64,000 nucleotides of DNA from Candidatus Gastranaerophilales bacterium. Its GTDB lineage: Bacteria; Cyanobacteriota; Vampirovibrionia; Gastranaerophilales; Gastranaerophilaceae. The stretch is from NCBI GenBank assembly GCA_947625305.1, contig CANQNW010000002.1, forward strand, positions 62,001 to 126,000. Direction: 5' to 3'. Each line of letters opens with the position of its first letter. Positions within the stretch are counted from its first letter, which is position 1. Of this stretch, positions 63,449-64,000 are shown piece by piece. The position numbers and the translations under genes were made by a program. The notes below the pieces were generated by a model. The model was not told the origin of the DNA. It worked only from the letters and a program-made list of their open reading frames with translations, and did no database searches.

Positions 63449-64000
63449 ATGACTACAATAAATCCTGACGAAATTACATCAATAATAAAAGAAAAACTTC
63501 AAAACTACGAAAACAAACTTGAAGTAAAAAATATAGGTGTTGTCCTTGAAGTATCGGACGGCATTTCCAGAATATACGGACTTAGCGACGCAATGAGCTC
63601 CGAACTTGTTGAATTTGAAGACGGAAAAGGAACTCTCGGGATTGTATTAAATCTGGAAGAAGATAATGTCGGTGTAGTTATTTTAGGCGATTATACCCAC
63701 ATAAAAGAAGGTATGACGGTAAAAACAACGGGAAGAATAGCATCAGTTCCCGTCGGTGAAGGACTGCTCGGGAGAATAATTAACCCGACAGGCATGCCTG
63801 TAGACGGCAGAGGGGATATAAATTACACAAAGACAAGAGCAATAGAAAGAGTAGCCCCGGGTATCGTAACGAGAAAATCGGTATGTGAACCATTGCAAAC
63901 GGGTCTAACTGCGATAGACGCATTAACCCCGATAGGCAGAGGGCAGAGAGAACTTATAATCGGCGACCGTCAAACGGGGAAAACCGCCATTGCAATAGAT
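63449..64000 (+). CDS. atpA: ATP synthase F1 subunit alpha (3' end cut by window edge)
   Basis: The open frame from ATG 63449 to the last base encodes 184 residues. The N-terminal beta barrel ([14 protein letters not shown]) and the P-loop GDRQTGKT at 172-179 are visible; the rest lies outside the window. Alpha carries the non-catalytic nucleotide site. The remaining subunits gamma, beta and epsilon are expected beyond the edge or elsewhere. Confidence 0.95.
   Translation, partial: MTTINPDEITSIIKEKLQNYENKLEVKNIGVVLEVSDGISRIYGLSDAMSSELVEFEDGKGTLGIVLNLEEDNVGVVILGDYTHIKEGMTVKTTGRIASVPVGEGLLGRIINPTGMPVDGRGDINYTKTRAIERVAPGIVTRKSVCEPLQTGLTAIDALTPIGRGQRELIIGDRQTGKTAIAID

Overview
The window is AT-rich, gene-dense bacterial chromosome. 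It most likely comes from a non-photosynthetic relative of Cyanobacteria of the Melainabacteria/Vampirovibrionia (Gastranaerophilales) type. Three things point there. The response regulator at 48111 is close to cyanobacterial RpaB (Ycf27). The ATP synthase genes at the right edge run a, c, b-prime, b, delta, alpha, the cyanobacterial order with two b subunits. No photosynthesis gene is present, while anaerobic markers are (the hydrogenase maturase HydE and a hydroxyacyl-CoA dehydratase-activase-like protein). The lineage is an inference from recognised proteins; no phylogeny was computed.

Layout. 1-12000: cell-surface sugar genes (glycosyltransferases at 1, 1410, 9312 and 10323; an acyltransferase at 11361), interrupted by tRNA-Arg, an MFS exporter, bioA-bioD, and a STAND-like ATPase/TPR gene coupled to rsmG. 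12000-12380: GC-richer 120-bp tandem repeats abutting the end of groEL. 12383-24700: groES-groEL, an FtsB-like protein, an ABC ATPase, dapF, a GHL10 hydrolase, a dnaJ variant, a metallo-hydrolase, small unknowns and leuB. 24667-35700: a GH57 enzyme, coaE, thioredoxin, a yqeG-type phosphatase, a U32 peptidase, a GT-C-like membrane protein, ricT, a histidine kinase, and rpsB-tsf. 35900-47900: a giant AsmA-like protein, NfeD/SPFH pair, a PfkB kinase, a Xer recombinase, yggS-sepF, a DUF2229 protein and an EamA transporter. 48100-56000: rpaB, an acyltransferase, the rpmG-tRNA-Trp-secE-nusG-rplK-rplA block, an HI0933 flavoprotein, folK and ribE-ribBA. 56000-64000: an acetyltransferase, a YhcH protein, a 35-residue ORF followed by a radical SAM gene, tpiA, hydE, and the ATP synthase operon, which is cut at the window end inside atpA.

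Genes are tightly packed, with many TAATG or ATGA stop/start overlaps and four convergent pairs whose ends overlap. Most other convergent pairs share strong two-way hairpin terminators.

The most interesting unexplained items are: a short Cys-containing peptide gene just upstream of a radical SAM enzyme that has its own promoter inside an inverted repeat; two orphan small-RNA candidates exposing C/U-rich anti-Shine-Dalgarno tracts in a Yfr1-like layout; a strong hairpin RNA after leuB; a paired leader structure before rplK and before rplA; and perfect AT-rich palindromes in several promoters.
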